Source of the DNA: Epiperipatus broadwayi
Taxonomy: Eukaryota; Onychophora; Udeonychophora; Euonychophora; Peripatidae
Direction of reading: 5' to 3'
Length of the DNA: 64,000 nucleotides
NCBI GenBank assembly: GCA_028023455.1
Contig: JAQFVV010000013.1
Coordinates: 3,224,001 to 3,288,000, forward strand
Shown here: piece by piece, positions 10,961 through 24,690 of the stretch
Numbering within the stretch: the first letter of the stretch is position 1
Layout: every line of letters begins with the position of its first letter
Program-made: the position numbers and the translations under genes
The notes under the pieces: model-generated
Told to the model about the DNA's origin: nothing
The model's input: the letters and a program-made list of their open reading frames with translations, nothing else
Databases searched by the model: none

Positions 10961-13140
10961 AATTTATTTTTAGTATTTTATAAAACGCCATAGCATATAT
11001 AAAGACTTTATTCTTCAAAATTTTGTTTCATGCATTTGTTATTTAAATTAAATATTTTTTAATTAATATGAACCACTTCTTTTCCTTCTTACTAATTAAT
11101 TATTCAGCTTTAGACTGAAGTCTGAATCTTGGTTATCAGGTTAAATCTGCATGATATTGAGCTTATTTATTTGCTCACTCTATTAATATATATAACAGCC
11201 ACTTGAAAGCTGTATGTATTCATCATCTCTGCTAGGCTATCAACTATAACTATAGCAAACCAAAAACAATAGGATGGGTATATTATATAATTAGTCATGA
11301 TTTGTGAACCACATATACATTTATTTTAATATATTTATATGAGACAGTTGTACTGATAACAGTATCATTCACTATGGAAATGCCTACATGTATTAAATAC
11401 ACATATTTAATGTCATATAATCCTTGCTATTGTGTTACTTTATTTTATATCATTTGTTATTGTTTTAATAAACATTTTGAAATATAAATTGTTTCATATC
11501 TTTCTTGCTCATGGGTCTATTTCGAACCAATCCATTATCTTATTCAATCCACATTCTACTATCCCAATTTTTTAATGATTTTATACGCTGTAGTTAAGAT
11601 AAATAATGTGTTAAGTGCTCTATTCCATCCATTTAGTTAAGTCAGTATTTATTCATCGAGTCTCATATTTTTACCTGTCCTATGCCAGTTCGCAGTTAAA
11701 TTAAGACTGAGTATAACTTCAGAAATGTCACTCATAAGGTGCTAAATCATGAAGTACTAGCTTTGGTGTATATTGCCTGGACTCTGACTGTTACAATACT
11801 AAACACTGGAAACTAAACATGGTATAAAAGCAAACCCGAAAACTAAGCATGGTATAAAAGCAAACCCAGTTCATTTTCCATCATTTATTTTTCAAATGAT
11901 GCAATGACTGTACAAAGCCAACATGCTAAGACCGAATGTTCGAATGCAAGAGAAGATGGATGACTTGTTTGAATATTCCAAATTATCAATATACTTTTTG
12001 TAGTGCAAAACTGTAAGAAATTCAAATAGAGAAAAGTTTGACAAAGTTGTGCAGTTTAACAAAATAGCTGAACTGATTTTAAATTAATATTTAAAAAACT
12101 GTGCTATCAATTGAACACGGCTAAAGAAAAAAATAGAACACTGCCAGCACTTAAACAAAATGATGAAGTAATTTTTCTTTATATAAATTGTTAAATGCCA
12201 TATAGCAAAATCAAAAAAAAAAATGTTATAAACTGCTGTGCAATGTATCTTGGCTAAATTAACATTGTCATAAAACTGGACTGCTACTGTTCCGACCATG
12301 GAAGCATGATGACAATCTATTTACCTGTATAATGCCTAAAGAAACACCAAATGTTCAACATTAAATGTCTATTTGGATTGAGAAGGAAATCAACTGCAGA
12401 AAATGGAAACAATATTATTTCAAATGCTTTGCCAAAAAATTCTAGTGAGTGATAGATAATTTAACGAAGGAGAGTGATCCAAAGAGAGATCCATAAAAGA
12501 CATTATTGCCAAACTCATGGACACTAACCAAGATGAATTAATGAAAGTTTTGATTTCATTATGTATATATTTTTTGTTTTATATATGTCTGTAAAATTCT
12601 AGTTTTATTTATTTCCACAATGTCTACAATTTGTAAGAGTCCATTATAGGTGAAAGTAACAAAATGAAGGAGGGGGGATTATTAAGTTAGATAAAATTCT
12701 TTTTTTATGTCAAATAAAGTTTAGGTCAGCTTTCTCCCTGTAGCGATCTGACATTTGATCATCATCACTATCTTTGAGATTATTCCATATTAAGCACATA
12801 CACTTTTTACAGGACAGTGTTCACATTTTTTATTATTGTTAACCCTTGTGCTGACCCTTATGAGATGACTCACAGCTGCTTCAAGTAGCTTGAATTCCGT
12901 TATTTTTAATGCTACGGTAAAGATTTTGCACTTTTTTCAAAGGTTAAAAAAAGTTCCATAAGATGCTGCCCTCTCTTGAATTATTTTAAATTTAAATAAT
13001 TAGTTCAACTAAAGCATTACTTCTGGAAATAGTGATCACAACGTGGTAGGATAAGCCATAATAATAATAATAAAAAATAATATGTAAATTAAAAAATCTC
13101 TAATCAATAATATCAGGATTATATTAAAAACGAATTACAT
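10961..13140. other. AT-rich noncoding stretch
   Basis: No gene supported. It contains the small tandem duplication at 11811-11867. The minus-strand 71-codon frame at 12084-12299 is Phe/Ile-rich and looks like AT-bias noise. Confidence 0.5.
11811..11867. repeat. Two tandem 29-bp units, each with GGTATAAAAGC
   Basis: AACTAAACATGGTATAAAAG at 11811 is followed by a near-identical second unit at 11840. Each copy holds a consensus-quality TATAAAAG. It could be a duplicated TATA element or simply a minisatellite; no gene lies next to it. Confidence 0.65.
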
Positions 13141-13149
13141 GAATAACAT

Positions 13150-13430
13150 TATAAAAATTTAAGGCAATGGGATTCAAACTCAGATTTTCACACAACCCAC
13201 AACTCTCAGGGCCATCTTATATTGTGACCCACCTGATTGCACACATGTTGAAAAGATAAAGACCAAGTGATGAGTGCCAGTTTAGCACAAAATACATATA
13301 TTGGTGATTATTTATATTTTCAACATGTGTGTGATCAGGTGGGTCAGCAATATAAGATGGCAGTGAGAGTTGTGGGTCATGTGAAAGTCTGAGTTCGAAT
13401 CTCGCATATATTACATATATAAATGCAGGT
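13150..13430. repeat. Foldback repeat with tRNA-like B box
   Basis: The arm at about 13168-13262 is the imperfect reverse complement of 13312-13402, with a loop of about 50 bp. The right arm reads like the 5' half of a tRNA-derived SINE: an A-box-like GATGGCAGTGAGAG, then GAGTTCGAATCTC, close to the RNA polymerase III B-box consensus. The arms share CACCTGATTGCACACATGTT-like sequence. The same unit recurs several times up to 15260. The open frame 13217-13456 lies across this repeat and is a by-product. Confidence 0.65.
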
Positions 13431-13559
13431 GTTAAGCCTGTACAATGTATTAACAAGCAGTGAAACTTACATCTTACTAATTACATAATAAACATAATTT
13501 ATGGAAATATTTTTAATATTTAAAGAAAAGTATTCTATATTATCTGTACTGAAGTTGAT

Positions 13560-15260
13560 GAAATTTAAAAGGGATTTGAATTCAAAACTTTCCAGCTCAC
13601 CATAGCCATCCACTCCATCTCATACAACCAACATTCATGACCACACATGTAGAAAAGATAAATGACCTACAATATAGGGATTTCATGTTGAACTAGCACT
13701 CATCAGTTGATCCAGATCATCATCTCCTACACATATATGTAATCAGTCCTTGGTTTATATTAAGATAGCAATTCTTCAAACTTTAATGAACAGGCTTCAA
13801 TATTCTCCATCCTCTCACTCTTTAACCATCCATATCATTGAAAATCTGATGATGGATTGCTTAAAGCCCTTCTTGCTGCCAATATTGTCATTATACCCAT
13901 GTTGACTTTAAGTTACTCTGTACCCTCATGTATAGGACCATAATATATTATTTCAAATACAAGTATACTGCATTGTTTGTACTGAAACTCAGACTTTCAA
14001 GCTCCCCACAGCTATCCAATCCATTTCATACAATCAATACACTTGACCACATACATGTGAAAAAGATAAATGATCTCCAATACTTCATGCTGAACCAGCA
14101 CTCATCCGTTGGTCCAGTTAATCATCTCCTACACACATATATAATCAATGCTTGACTTATTTTAAGATAGAAAATCTTCATACTTTAATGGACAGGATTC
14201 AATCTTCTTCTCCCCTCCATTTCTTTAGCCATCCATATCACTGAAAATCTGATGATAAAATGCTCAACACAGTTGTTGATGCCAATGTTGTCATCATACT
14301 CATGTTAACTTTAAGTCATTCTGACCCCTCATGTACAGGATCATAATGTCCATTCATATACATAGAATAAGGATATGCAGAATACAAATTGAACACATAA
14401 TATATGAATACAAGTACATTGTATTGTCTAAGTAAAGTTGATGCGATTTAGAAGGATTTGAATTCAGAATTTCAAGCTCCCCATAGCCGTCCATTCCATC
14501 TCATACAACTAACACACAAGACCACATATATGTGAAAAAGATAAATGATCTTCAATATACATATTTCATGCTGAACCAGCCCTCATCAGTTGGTCCAGAT
14601 TATAAACTGAGCACTGGTTATGTATGTGTGTGTGGAAGATGATGATTTGGGCCAACTGATGAATGCTGGTTCAGCACAAAATATATATAATAGAGATCAT
14701 TTTATCTTTCTCACATGTATGCGATCATGTGTGTCAGTTAATATGAGATGGAGTTGATGTCTGTGCAGAGATTAAAATTCTGAGTTCAAATCATAAATTA
14801 CATCAATTTCAGTATAGACATTACAATATATTTATATTTAAATATTACATATTCAATTTGTATTCTGCCATCCTTCTTCTGCATATTTGAATGGACATAT
14901 TAAGATCTTATATATGAGGGGTCAGAATGACTTAAAGTCAACATGGGTATGATGACAATATTGGCATCAACAAGGGCTTAGAGCATTTCCATCATCAGAT
15001 TTGACATGGATGACTAAAGGTTTGAAGGGAGGAAAAGATTGAAACCTGTTTTTTTTTTTTTAATATAAACTGAGCACTAATTATATATGTGTGTGGGAGA
15101 TGATGGTCTGGAATAAAATGCTAGTTCAGCATGAAATACATATATTGGAGATCATTTGTCTCTTTTTCACATGCATATGGGTCATGTGCATCAGTTATAT
15201 GAGATAGTGGATAGCTGTGAGCAGCTTGAAAGTCTGAGTTCAAATCCCTTCTAAATTGCA
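13560..15260. repeat. Large imperfect palindrome built from tRNA-like repeat units
   Basis: Units beginning with a B-box-like GGGATTTGAATTCAAAACTT (minus orientation) occur at about 13570, 13985 and 14455. Inverted (plus) versions are at about 14640-14820 and 15080-15255, the latter ending GAGTTCAAATCCCTT. Outer segments also match in inverse: TAAGTCATTCTGACCCCTCA near 14310 faces GAGGGGTCAGAATGACTTAA near 14917. The arms of about 640 bp (13970-14600 and 14640-15260) meet near 14620; the unit at 13560-13960 is an extra direct copy. The frame 13928-14155 is internal to this repeat. It may be tandem and inverted SINE insertions or one foldback element. Confidence 0.7.
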
Positions 15261-15269
15261 TAAATATTT

Positions 15270-17560
15270 TTTTAAAAAAGTCAAGTTCCTTTATATAACA
15301 TTTGATGCAGTTGCTATTTCATTATTGCTCAATTTAATACAGAAGAAAATAAAAATTGATAGAAAAAATAGAATTCTTGTGTTAAATTAAAGCAAAAGAA
15401 TGGTGAATACATTGAATGATATATATAAATGTCATTTATTAGAAAGCTGTTTAATATTTTATATAGACATATATAAAAATTAAACATATCACTGATTAAG
15501 GCTACCGATTCAGCTAGAACAGTCAGAAGGAAATGAAGTTGATGGAAAAAGTGGAAGAAAAAAGAAGTGCTATTATTATATAAAATGTAACACTTTTATC
15601 ATTTTTGACGGATTTACATTAACAAGAATTAATAATTTAAAAAATATAAATAAATGAAATAAGCCATTATTAAAATTATTTTGACAATGCTAATTTTCCA
15701 AGGTAACTTTAATGGTACTTCATGCAATTCACACATTTTTGGAAACAATTTTCATGGTGCCATTTAAAAAAAATTTTTTTTTTTTTTTTTGTAATTAAAG
15801 TGCATTATTGTGAAGCAATTTAAAAGAAGCAGTAATTACACAGAATAGAGACTAAACTCATGATAGAAAATGTATTATATTAATTGTCATTGTGAATTAT
15901 CTACAATTAATAATAGTAATAATAGTATTTCAAAGACTTATCAGCATTTCAACAACTACTGATTTTTTTTAAAAAAAACTCATTTTTGAAACCATGTTCA
16001 AATTTCAAAAAAAAAAAAAAAAAGGGCGGAGGGGGGGTAATTTATAAAATGACTATTTGTCAAATATCTAGGCAAATGATTTAGTATTTTCAGACAGGAA
16101 ACTAATATTTAGCTTTATTAATTTCTATTATTTGTGCAATTTTTTATTGAAGAACTAATCTTTAAATGATTTTTTTTTCTTTGCCCATTATTGCATTACT
16201 TCATAATCTTATTTGCAAATACTTTAGAATTTCTCTTAATATAATTCATTCTGTATTAAGTTTGCTTCCTGGGTAATCAGATTGCTTATTTCTTTTAAAT
16301 TATTGTATTTCAAAATAATGCAATCTAGCTTTTAAAAAAAAAACAACTAAAAAAGTAACCAAGGAAATTTTTCAAAATTAATTATCAATTTACTATGCTT
16401 ATGTGCCAGTTTAAATATAAACATATATTTAGCAGAATAAATAAACAGCCAGCATTTAGAATAAAATATCTGAAGTGTATTTCACATATTTTTCCCATTA
16501 ATAATTTATGATTGATTATTCAATTAACTTATCACCAAACTGATTTAAACATTTAAAATATTATTAAATTTTCAATATTATCAACTTGTTTTAAAAAATA
16601 CTTATTTACAATATTGTATATATTTATAATAAATAATAGTTATGACAATTTGATTATCTTTTTCAGATAAATTTTGTAATAATTTGGATGCACTATGCAC
16701 ATGTGCACATACTTATATTTAAAAAATGTTTAGTCAATAATTTCACTGTAGCTCTACTTTCTTAAATAAAATTCATTTTTTGCTTCCATATGTTCACTAC
16801 TATTAACATTATATATTTCTGCTAGAATGAAATATATGAATAAAAAAAGAAGTCAATGAGTGACAAATATGTAAATCAAAAATAAAAATGATTACAAATA
16901 AAACAAAATTATATTTATTAACAAAGGAGAAAAATAAAAAAAAATGTCGAAAAGTAATAGCAAACAATATACACAATAATAGAAAAATTACTTGGACCCT
17001 GTTAAATTGCGTAGTTAATTAGTCTACATATAAAATTAAAACTAATAAAAAATATAACATTCAAAAAATTTCAAGAGAAGTATGAAATATATTAGACCAA
17101 AGAAAAAAAAAATTGACTTATTTTTTTCAATTACCTATATATTTAAAATTGAGCAAAAAATTTCAATATTCAAAAAATATACAATACATTAAATAATAAT
17201 TAAATGTTGCCACTCAGAAAAATTATAATATATATACAATACATATGGCTATTTGCAGTGGCAAAAGAACTTAATTAAAAACTTCAAAGAAACTTTTGAA
17301 CTTAAATTTAATTAATATTTATTATAATTTTAGGCATTAACCTATTGATACTATATAGCTAGGTGTCTGTTTATATATCCACATACAAGCAAGTAAATAT
17401 AATACTGCGTTTCTCTAAGTAAAAAGATAAAACTAAAAATCATGATAGTTAAAATACTTTAACTTAAATGAAATTGAAAATACATTTAACAATAATGACA
17501 AGTGTATTTATTTAAAATATTGTTAAACAATTGAAATATCTTAAATAAGGAAATTAGCAG
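15270..17560. other. AT-rich noncoding stretch
   Basis: Homopolymer runs are prominent (T run near 15770-15790, A run near 16005-16022 followed by a G run). No gene or repeat family supported. Confidence 0.5.
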
Positions 17561-17584
17561 TAAATGGATGCTTAACAGCAGACA

Positions 17585-17700
17585 GCATTCAGACATCTTC
17601 AGATGGTTAGCGATTTGCCTTCAGCCAATAAAAATACTTTTATGACTATGGCTCCACCCTATGATAAACGGCTTACTTGTCACAAGAGTATATAAACATA
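17585..17700 (+). promoter_or_regulatory. Promoter-like block (CCAAT plus TATAAA)
   Basis: Within a less AT-rich patch, CCAAT (17625-17629) lies 62 bp upstream of TATAAA (17691-17696), with CTCCACCCT between them. Spacing and order suit an RNA polymerase II promoter. An open frame (17661-17861, Lys/Asn-rich, unrecognised) overlaps the TATA box and so is unlikely to be its product. TATAAA is common by chance in DNA this AT-rich; the clustering is the only argument. Confidence 0.25.
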
Positions 17701-17869
17701 CTTCTTTCATGGAGATCAAATTCTTAGAAAATATATCAACAATAAACAGTGATCACAACAGTAAAAAAAAAATTGAGATGATTATCAACAACCGTAAATA
17801 TAAGTACAAAAAATACAAACGATTTTTAGGTGCTTGTTTAAATGAAAATGTTATTTATTAAAATGTCAA

Positions 17870-20800
17870 AAGCTAAATTCACACGTAATTCGTTTATAAA
17901 CTATAAGTTACAATTTTATTTTACGATACTTTAATATTTAAATATCTACATTTTTTCATGCAAATAAAATAATAAAAAAGTTCGTCATAATTTTATAAGG
18001 AAGAGATTTATACAAAAATAAAAATTTCAAAATACATAAAAAATGAAAGACATTTATGATTTAACAAACTACTCATTCTTATATTTTTACCTTTTTATAT
18101 GTAGGTATTAGTGTATTTGTGTGTGCACGCGCACGCAATAGATAAAAGAGTGTAACATTTTATTAAAAAGTTATTATTGTATTATGATACATTTTCTGTT
18201 GAAGGCAGATGAAAATCTCTAAGTAATAGAAAATTTTTGAACGAATTGACAGAAATAACTTGACTGCCCCCCTTCCTCCCACATACGCTCAGACACTCTG
18301 AAGATAATTTTTTTCTGGCATATGACATATAAGTAAAAATCTAATATTTATAATATTTTCCAATACAGAAAATCTGTTTGTTTGTTTTTGTAATTATATG
18401 ATTAAAATCAATAAATATTTTTCAAGACTTACTTGAAAATTAAAATTACTTACTAATAACCCAGTAATACCATGTAGTGGGTGATCAGTCACCTGGGTTT
18501 TTTTTTTCACCTTAATAAAAAAAATAATAATAATGTTTATGGTGTTTTATATCAAGATGAATGAATATATGTATGTGTCCAGATCCTACAAGAATATCAC
18601 TTCTATTAAGACTAGCTCATAAAAATTGATTAAACATTATATTATCATGTTTCAGAAATTGAAGGCATAGTTCAAATCATTATTTATGCTTTCATTTATC
18701 CATCTTATTAAAAATGTGAAGAAACCCAATCTCACCAGAAACCTTCCTACATTTTTATAAAATAAATTCAAAATTGGTAACAGTAATAATGTTCTCCTTA
18801 ACCTTGAATCAAGTACATCATCATGGAATTTTTTATAGGGGAAGAGAAAGAGAAAAATAAATTTAGGGTTCTTCTTTGTTCTCACTTAAATGATCCCAGA
18901 AAAAAGATTACATTTATAAGGTTTAACTTAGAACAAAAGCATAATAAAATTGATATTCTTATTTTAATATATTGATATATCTGTATATACAGACATTTAC
19001 TGATGTATTTATTCTTGAACAGATAGTTTTATGTTGCAAATTAAATTTACTTAGTACATAATGAAATTATATGGTTCAAATGGTATGTTTTAATTACAAG
19101 TTTGTCTATTAGTCAAGACTTAGCCTAATAATACTATTACAGTCAACATGAAATGTTCAAAGGATATGTTACTAATAATCTAATAGATAGAATTAAAGGA
19201 ATATAAATTCACAAACTTTGCAGCAGTCAAGAATATGCAAATGTTATTAATTCTAAGAAGTGGCTATACTGTGTTTCTCTTAAAGGAATCTTTCAATGAT
19301 ATAAAATTTATCCATAGGGATCAAAATTTTTAGGAAAAAATATTATGAACGGCTAAATAATTAAAAAACTTTATTTCATCAATATTTATTTTATCTGCAC
19401 AAACTAATGTCGATAGCCAACCCATCCAAATTGAATATCCTCTTACATTATTAGCATCAAAATATCTTTATTCACATTATATCAAAGGGAGTATATTCTA
19501 TTATTTGTTAATAATCTTTGGAAAAGTGTGTTACACTTCAAGTAAAAGTTTTGTACAATCAAATAAGGATCACATTATTATTTCTGACACACTTAATATC
19601 TTCATTTTACTCATCCATTTTTCATCCAATAAAAATAAATTATAATATATTACGATATAAAGATGTGTTACAGAATTTAGAACTGTAATGTATAAATGAT
19701 TACATCAATTAGGTAAATAAATACAATAAAAATAGTCTAACATCACACATGTATCTATATTTAATATGTCCCAGAAATAGCCAACATAGGAACATTCTAT
19801 ATATAGTTAGCTATTCATGAGAAATAGTTTTCATGCTTGTGTGGGTTGTTAATTATCATATTTGTTTTCTGTTAAGTAGTTTCTATCCTGGATGAGATCA
19901 TTGCAAGAGCAATTTGACTCATGGATCAAATCTTTGCTGATATCAAATTAGCTAAGAATATTTTTCTTGTCCTTCTACATCCAGGCACATCCAAAAAAAA
20001 ACATTTTACCAATTGACAGGATATTTTTATTCATAACAAGTTGAATAGAATTTAATCATGGCTAATCTCTGTTTAAAATTTCTCTATGAGATGATTTTAC
20101 ATATATTGTCTCACTCATATACTGTTGATCAATACTGATCTGTCTGTCTTATTTGTAAGAGAATGACCAAAACTTTTCATATTTTTTATTAATAGTGATG
20201 TAATTTTGTTAGGTCAATCAAACTGTTTTACAATTATTGTTATTACAATAAAAATATTATATTTATTGTTCTTTCTAAATATATATATATTAGAACTAAA
20301 TATACTCTTGCTAATAAAGCAATAAAATATAAACTTTTACCAAGAATAGTGCTATGTGTGAAAAAAAAATTAAAATCAAGTGATTATTATAAAGTAACAT
20401 ATAGACATTTTATTTTACATATGTGAATTATTATATTTTATTTTATAAAATATATATATATATACCAGTAGGTTTTCAATTTCTAGAAAGAAAAAGAAAC
20501 AAAAATGGTTCAGAGAATTAAATAGTGTGGAAAATCAAACAAACTGTATACTACACATAGTTTATAAGAAACAAAATATTGTAAAAAAAAATATTAATTT
20601 AGGTTTAACAATAATAATGAAATATATGATCATAGAGTGCAGAAATACTCCCTACTTAGTAAAACATTAAATTAAGATTCATTAATTTAAAAAAGTCATG
20701 TATGATCTAATAAATCTTAATTTCATATTTATTAAATAGTATCATTGACATTTTTTCAATTATTCGTGATTTTGCAATATTTAAATAATCTTAATTTCAT

Positions 20801-23800
20801 ATTTGATTCAGTGCTCTCTATTATATATTTTAAGTTTAATAGATATTTTTTTTATAGTAAGTTATAAATAATTATATTAAATAAATATCCAAATGATATG
20901 AAGAAAAAAAAAGATTTAAATTAGTGTTTAAGATGTCAATAGTCAGAATAATAAGCAAAATAGTTTTAAATGAAGTTCATTAAATAATATATAAAATGAA
21001 ATAGATGAAAATGCAAATATATCAAAATAAAATACTGATCAAGTTTCACTCAATAATTTACTATTAAATTATAACATTTTTATCAATATAAAAATGCTAT
21101 TTTTAAAAAATACAAGTAGTAATTTTGTAAAATTATCTGCACTATCTATCATTTTACTTCAGATGAGAAAATGGGCAGTTTAAATCTTCTTCCATTTTAG
21201 AATAATGTTATAATCAAACAATAGTATTAATACAATAAATATGCTAATAGAAAAATGTTTGGGTTGTATAAGTATTTTTTAAAAAGAAAAAAAAACTTAA
21301 AGATCACCAATAATTCAAATTCAATTTAAATATTTTCCAAATTCTAAAATATTTTGAGAATTGTTTTAGCAAACACAATTATTTTTTATTATGGCAAATC
21401 CATTATCAACTCAATCTCTTACTGCATATAATAGGAAATGAAAAATTTTTAAGTATCAAAAATACTATTTAGTTTAATAAACAATGTACTATAAGCACTA
21501 CTGATAATGATTTTGGAAATAAGGTAGCTATAGTTTATGATAATTGTTAATTCAGATGATTGATATTTAGAAGAAAAATTTTTAAAAAATAAATACATAA
21601 ATTAAATCCTTAATAATAGATAAACTGGCTAATGTATTTACTTTCTTAGTAAAAACACATGCATTACAGATTTATAGATAAGGTTAATTCTTAACATGTA
21701 AATATTATAGAGTGAAAATTTTAGCATTATATCAAAAATGATAATAATATATTAAGTAATTTACTGACTAATTTGTTTAAACATAGTATTATTTCCAGGA
21801 GCTTATGTATAATAAAAATATAATAGCTAACATTTCAGTATAATAACAAGTACTTTCCTTAGAGCTTCTTCTTTCTTAAATCATAAGAATGTGTGTGGTG
21901 AGATTTAAAATCATTATTTTTCTTTTGTTATTTTATCCTCATTCTTTGTTGAGAAGTTTCAAAAATATTTTATCCTACAATAGCTTTTTCTAAATATTGT
22001 CTTAATAATACTATGAATATATATATACTATATTAAATTACAGGTATATAAGATGGAGCAGAGAGCCAAATATGAAATTAAGATTAAATATTTTTTAAAA
22101 AAATTATTATGTGATCACTCTGTAGAACTGATTAAACATAAGTATTTATCAAGTCACTGCTGACTCCAAATGAAAAATTTCCTTTTCTATTTCATTCAAT
22201 GTGGATATAAACCAATTTAAATTGATAAAAAATCAAGTCAGAAACCGTGGTCTGGGGTTGAGGGTATTTTTGAAGGTTGTTAAGAGTTTGTTTTTACGTA
22301 CTCTATATATAACATTCATAAACCAATTTTCACATCGTGTAGCAATTTATAGAAAGGGGTCAAAAGTACAACAAATAGTGCATGAAAGTTTTAATATTAC
22401 TTTAATTTCATATTTACTGTGCTGAACAATTATATATATTATATATTAATTCAAATATTTTCATGAATAAAAGATGATTATTTACGATTATTTGACAGAT
22501 ATTTCATGTTTATGATAAATAAAACCAAAATAGTTTTAAACCATATACATTAAGTTACCTGGTAAATATTATATATATATAATAGATAGACAAAAGTAGA
22601 TCTGCAAGATTCAGATCATTGGATCCCCAAAAATTTCATAAGTCTGAGCAATGTAGGAGTATTGTACTGTCTAAACCATCATTAACGTTAATACATAGAT
22701 ATATGTATAGCAAATGATAACTATGGATTATATTTTTATTACCTTATCTCATTGTAAACATTTTAATAAAAAATTTAAGTATTTAGAATGTTAATCTTTT
22801 TTAAATATATTGCATTAGATAATAATATATGCATTTCAAAATATTGGTTCAAAAATCTAATTTTCCTATTAGAAAAAAAGTAGAAATTCAACTCATTTCA
22901 ATGGGTTAATATGTTCTGTAAACATTCTTAAAATATAATGACAAATCAAAAAAACATTTGGCAGTTTTCATTTTAATGGACTAATGCTATAAAATATACT
23001 ATTATCAAAACACACCTTCATTGAATTATTCAAGTGAAGCAAATAAATAGTATTACACTTCCTAAAAATATATATATTATGCTAAATATGAACATAGTTT
23101 TCATAGAAGAGGCCAACATTATAAATGTTATTCTAAAGACACTATAGAGAATTGCAATACTGATCAGTTAAGCAAAATGTTGAACTCTTACAAAATGTAA
23201 AGTTTGCTATAGAAAGAATGTTAAAAGATAATATTATAAAATGTCAATGAATAGAAAGAACCAATATGAGATATATGGGGTCTTTAACTTTTTTTAAAAA
23301 ATACTTTTAGCTTTTTTTTTCTGAAGTTAGAATGGCTATACTCATCTATAAATATCACTGCAAATAACCATTAGAGCCAAATGAATCCCCAGATTAGTTT
23401 CTAACTGATGGCTTTTCTTAGTCACTTGAATAGCATAATAAGAGTAAAAGATAACTCTTAGATGGTCATAACTATTCTCCCTTCTGAAAAAACTATAAAC
23501 AAAAACTAGTTTTTGGGTCAATTGGATACTACCATTTAATACCCTCTGATACCAATCTCTGTTAAAAATTAATTAATTTTTCTAAAAATATTCTATTATT
23601 GAAGATGAATCCAATGAAAGAATCACTTTAAAAATTATATATAAATTTGTTGCTTAAAACAAGTTTTACAGTAACTTCATATTCATCATATTATGATAAA
23701 GTAAATTTCAAAAATATATCCCAAGGTAAGTTTTTACATTTCATATAGATTGGCATATCATATTATGCTAAGGAATTATGTAAAAATGTTGTGATTTAAT

Positions 23801-24690
23801 AAAGTGTGTTACTTAAAATAAAATAAAAAAATATTATGCTAAGGAAATACTGACAACAATAAATCTTTATTTGCATTTTGCATTTCAAGAAATATATTAT
23901 TTTAAAATATAATACATAAAAACTAAATTTGAAGTAACTCTAAATTTGAGATGTTAGAATAAATTATACTAAAAGGATATTTAGAAATGGCAAACAACTA
24001 CTAACTTTAGCCAAGCATTATCACTTAGTCACAACATTCTATTATTAAATTATTACATTTAGCCTTCCAAAAAAATTAATATTATATATAAATAATATGA
24101 TTTAGTACAAAAATTGAAAAAATAGTTAAACGGTTTAAATGTCATCAATTATTGACTTTTTTTTTTTTGGTTATTTTAGAACATTCGTGGGAAGCTACAA
24201 CTAGATTTTACAAATTTTCATTTACAAAAAATGTGTTTGATACATGATTTATGAAACAGATAATTTTTTCATATGTATACATGTATATTCTTTGTCTGAT
24301 AATGGAAACACCCACCAATGACTTCATATTTAAGGAAAAAATGCAGATTAACTTTTTGGACAAGAATTCAACAGATTAAATAATAAACCAATTCCAAAGA
24401 TAAAGAATTAATTTATTACTTGCAAACTTCCTGAAGATAAAACTAGATTGGAAGCCTAATATTACTGCTACTGTATAATATGAGTTATTCAAATAAAAAA
24501 TTCATGCCCAAACTATGTCATAATGCAAAAATAATCACTTAAGATTAAAATAGATATTTGCCAATCATTCGGCTTAGTTCCTACTTGGCTAAAAACAAAC
24601 AATCCCTGACTTTGCCCTTATTTTAATATAACTGATGTATATGCATAAAGAAAAGAACTCAGCTACAAAAAGATTTATTTCTGTTAATTT
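17870..24690. other. Long AT-rich noncoding stretch
   Basis: About 6.8 kb without a supported gene. It holds TA microsatellites (20280, 20450, 22570). The sequence ATATTATGCTAAGGAA is repeated near 23760 and 23832, and TAATCTTAATTTCATATTT-like sequence near 20713 and 20787. Two short frames, 18652-18885 (minus) and 22201-22425 (plus), encode peptides I do not recognise and are within chance expectation. The CCAGATTAGTTTCTA motif near 23384 recurs at 34230 and 43690. Confidence 0.5.

Noticed and set aside
13385-13405. Functional tRNA gene at the GTTCGAATC B box
   Set aside because: The acceptor, D and anticodon stems do not form around it; it is a tRNA-like repeat.
13840-14260. CTGATGA followed by GAT-rich sequence as hammerhead ribozyme cores in the 13-15 kb repeat
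   Set aside because: GAAA precedes rather than follows CTGATGA, and no stem II or III pairing in the right order is visible.
20440-20470. TA-rich runs as origin or promoter elements
   Set aside because: TA microsatellites are abundant all over this AT-rich window.
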